Below the pieces are notes generated by a model. The model had not been told where the DNA came from. It did no database searches and was given only the letters and a program-made list of their open reading frames with translations. Position numbers and translations under genes: made by a program. From contig LODT01000016.1 in NCBI GenBank assembly GCA_001606155.1, positions 62,001-126,000 of the forward strand: DNA of 64,000 nt, read 5' to 3'. Shown in pieces: positions 63,906 to 64,000 of this stretch. Position 1 is the first letter of the stretch. Every line of letters starts with the position of its first letter. This stretch comes from Tieghemostelium lacteum (taxonomy: Eukaryota > Evosea > Eumycetozoa > Dictyosteliales > Raperosteliaceae).

Positions 63906-64000
63906 GTTGTTGGATGTACTGATTGGTGGTTTGTGGTGGTATAAAACCAAAGTTTCTAGCAGTTTCAATAAAGATTAATCTACCAATGAAAACATTTGGA
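63268..64000 (-). CDS. 3' part of a Gln-rich protein gene (cut by window edge)
   Basis: An open frame runs from the right edge to the stop at 63268, about 244 codons, so only the C-terminal part is seen. It starts with ordinary sequence (PNVFIGRLIFIETARNFGF, then IPPQTTNQ) and turns into a long tail of Gln with periodic Tyr, Phe, Leu and Pro (QQYQQLQQQLQQ, QFQQFQQF), then Glu/Arg-containing QQREQQ units, then Gln-Asn alternation. Such tails are common in dictyostelid transcription and RNA-binding proteins. The product cannot be named from this part. Confidence 0.7.
   Translation of the reverse strand, partial: PNVFIGRLIFIETARNFGFIPPQTTNQYIQQQPQQFPHQQFNPQQLQQFQQFQQFPHQQLNQQQLQQYQQLQQQLQQYQQQQQYQQLNPQQQQQYQQLQQQLQQYQQMNPQQQLQYQQQFQQFQQFQQYQQLNPQQQQQYHQYEQFQHQQLDQQHKQMDQQRQQFEQQNQQREQQQREQQQMQQTQQREQQQREQQQHQLNQNQNQNQQQNQNQNQNQNQNQNQQQNQQQMQQQNQNQNQNKL

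Noticed and set aside
63403-63978. Val/Gly- and Leu-rich plus-strand frames over the Gln-rich gene
   Set aside because: Mirror translations of a CAA repeat; the minus-strand frame continues into ordinary protein sequence.
1-64000. tRNA, rRNA, CRISPR arrays, transposons or virus-like elements
   Set aside because: No tRNA T-loop/anticodon arrangement, no terminal repeats, no integrase, reverse transcriptase or capsid-like coding sequence was seen on either strand.

Overview
This is about 64 kb of nuclear DNA from a dictyostelid social amoeba (Amoebozoa). The evidence is very AT-rich intergenic DNA, small AT-rich introns of about 45-175 bp with GTAAGT/GTATGT-like donors, Asn- and Gln-rich low-complexity protein segments, short intergenic gaps, and orthologues of well-known Dictyostelium genes (monomeric PKA regulatory subunit, type-1 glutamine synthetases, FNIP/F-box-like LRR proteins). 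Coding sequence is less AT-extreme than I would expect for D. discoideum, so a related species is more likely; that is inference. I found about 36 protein genes, two decayed coding remnants, no tRNA or rRNA gene, no CRISPR array, and no transposon or virus-like element that I could recognise. Exons were joined by hand from reading frame and splice consensus.

Layout. 1-7.5 kb: an ankyrin/AT-hook protein, mitochondrial folate enzyme MTHFD, a UbiA-type prenyltransferase relative and a type I membrane protein. 7.7-16 kb: a PPR-like mitochondrial protein, a tandem pair of type-1 glutamine synthetases, a small mitochondrial protein resembling ATP synthase subunit f, and a DRAM-family membrane protein. 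15.8-25.4 kb: an isopenicillin-N-synthase-like oxygenase with a one-codon first exon, three neighbouring F-box/LRR-like genes and a secreted saposin-like protein. 26-38 kb: AP-3 delta, two unassigned genes, a CELF-type RNA-binding protein, a PH-C2-RhoGAP protein and a Wee1/Myt1 kinase. 38-50 kb: helicase DDX55, splicing factor SNRNP27, pkaR, dolichyl-diphosphatase, a two-helix membrane protein, FAD glycerol-3-phosphate dehydrogenase and a PH-PH-FHA protein. 50-57.6 kb: EMC7, a CobW/ZNG1-like metal GTPase, UBA3, CutC, a SUZ-domain protein and GNB1L. 57.6-64 kb: decayed coding DNA, a tiny secreted peptide gene, a double threonine-dehydratase fusion, and the 3' part of a Gln-rich gene that runs off the right edge.

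The genes are mostly unrelated housekeeping and signalling functions on both strands, with no operon logic. Several share themes: mitochondrial metabolism, metal handling (ZNG1-like GTPase, CutC), cAMP and cell-cycle control, and RNA regulation.

The most unusual items are: the threonine-dehydratase gene carrying an N-terminal pseudo-enzyme copy with a degenerate EF-hand; the ZNG1-like GTPase with a built-in Cys/His metal-binding insert and altered motifs; a mosaic of near-identical blocks between the glutamine synthetase copies; a UbiA relative lacking the first Asp motif; and a set of minus-strand genes whose 3' flanks are strongly CU-rich in the transcript sense.
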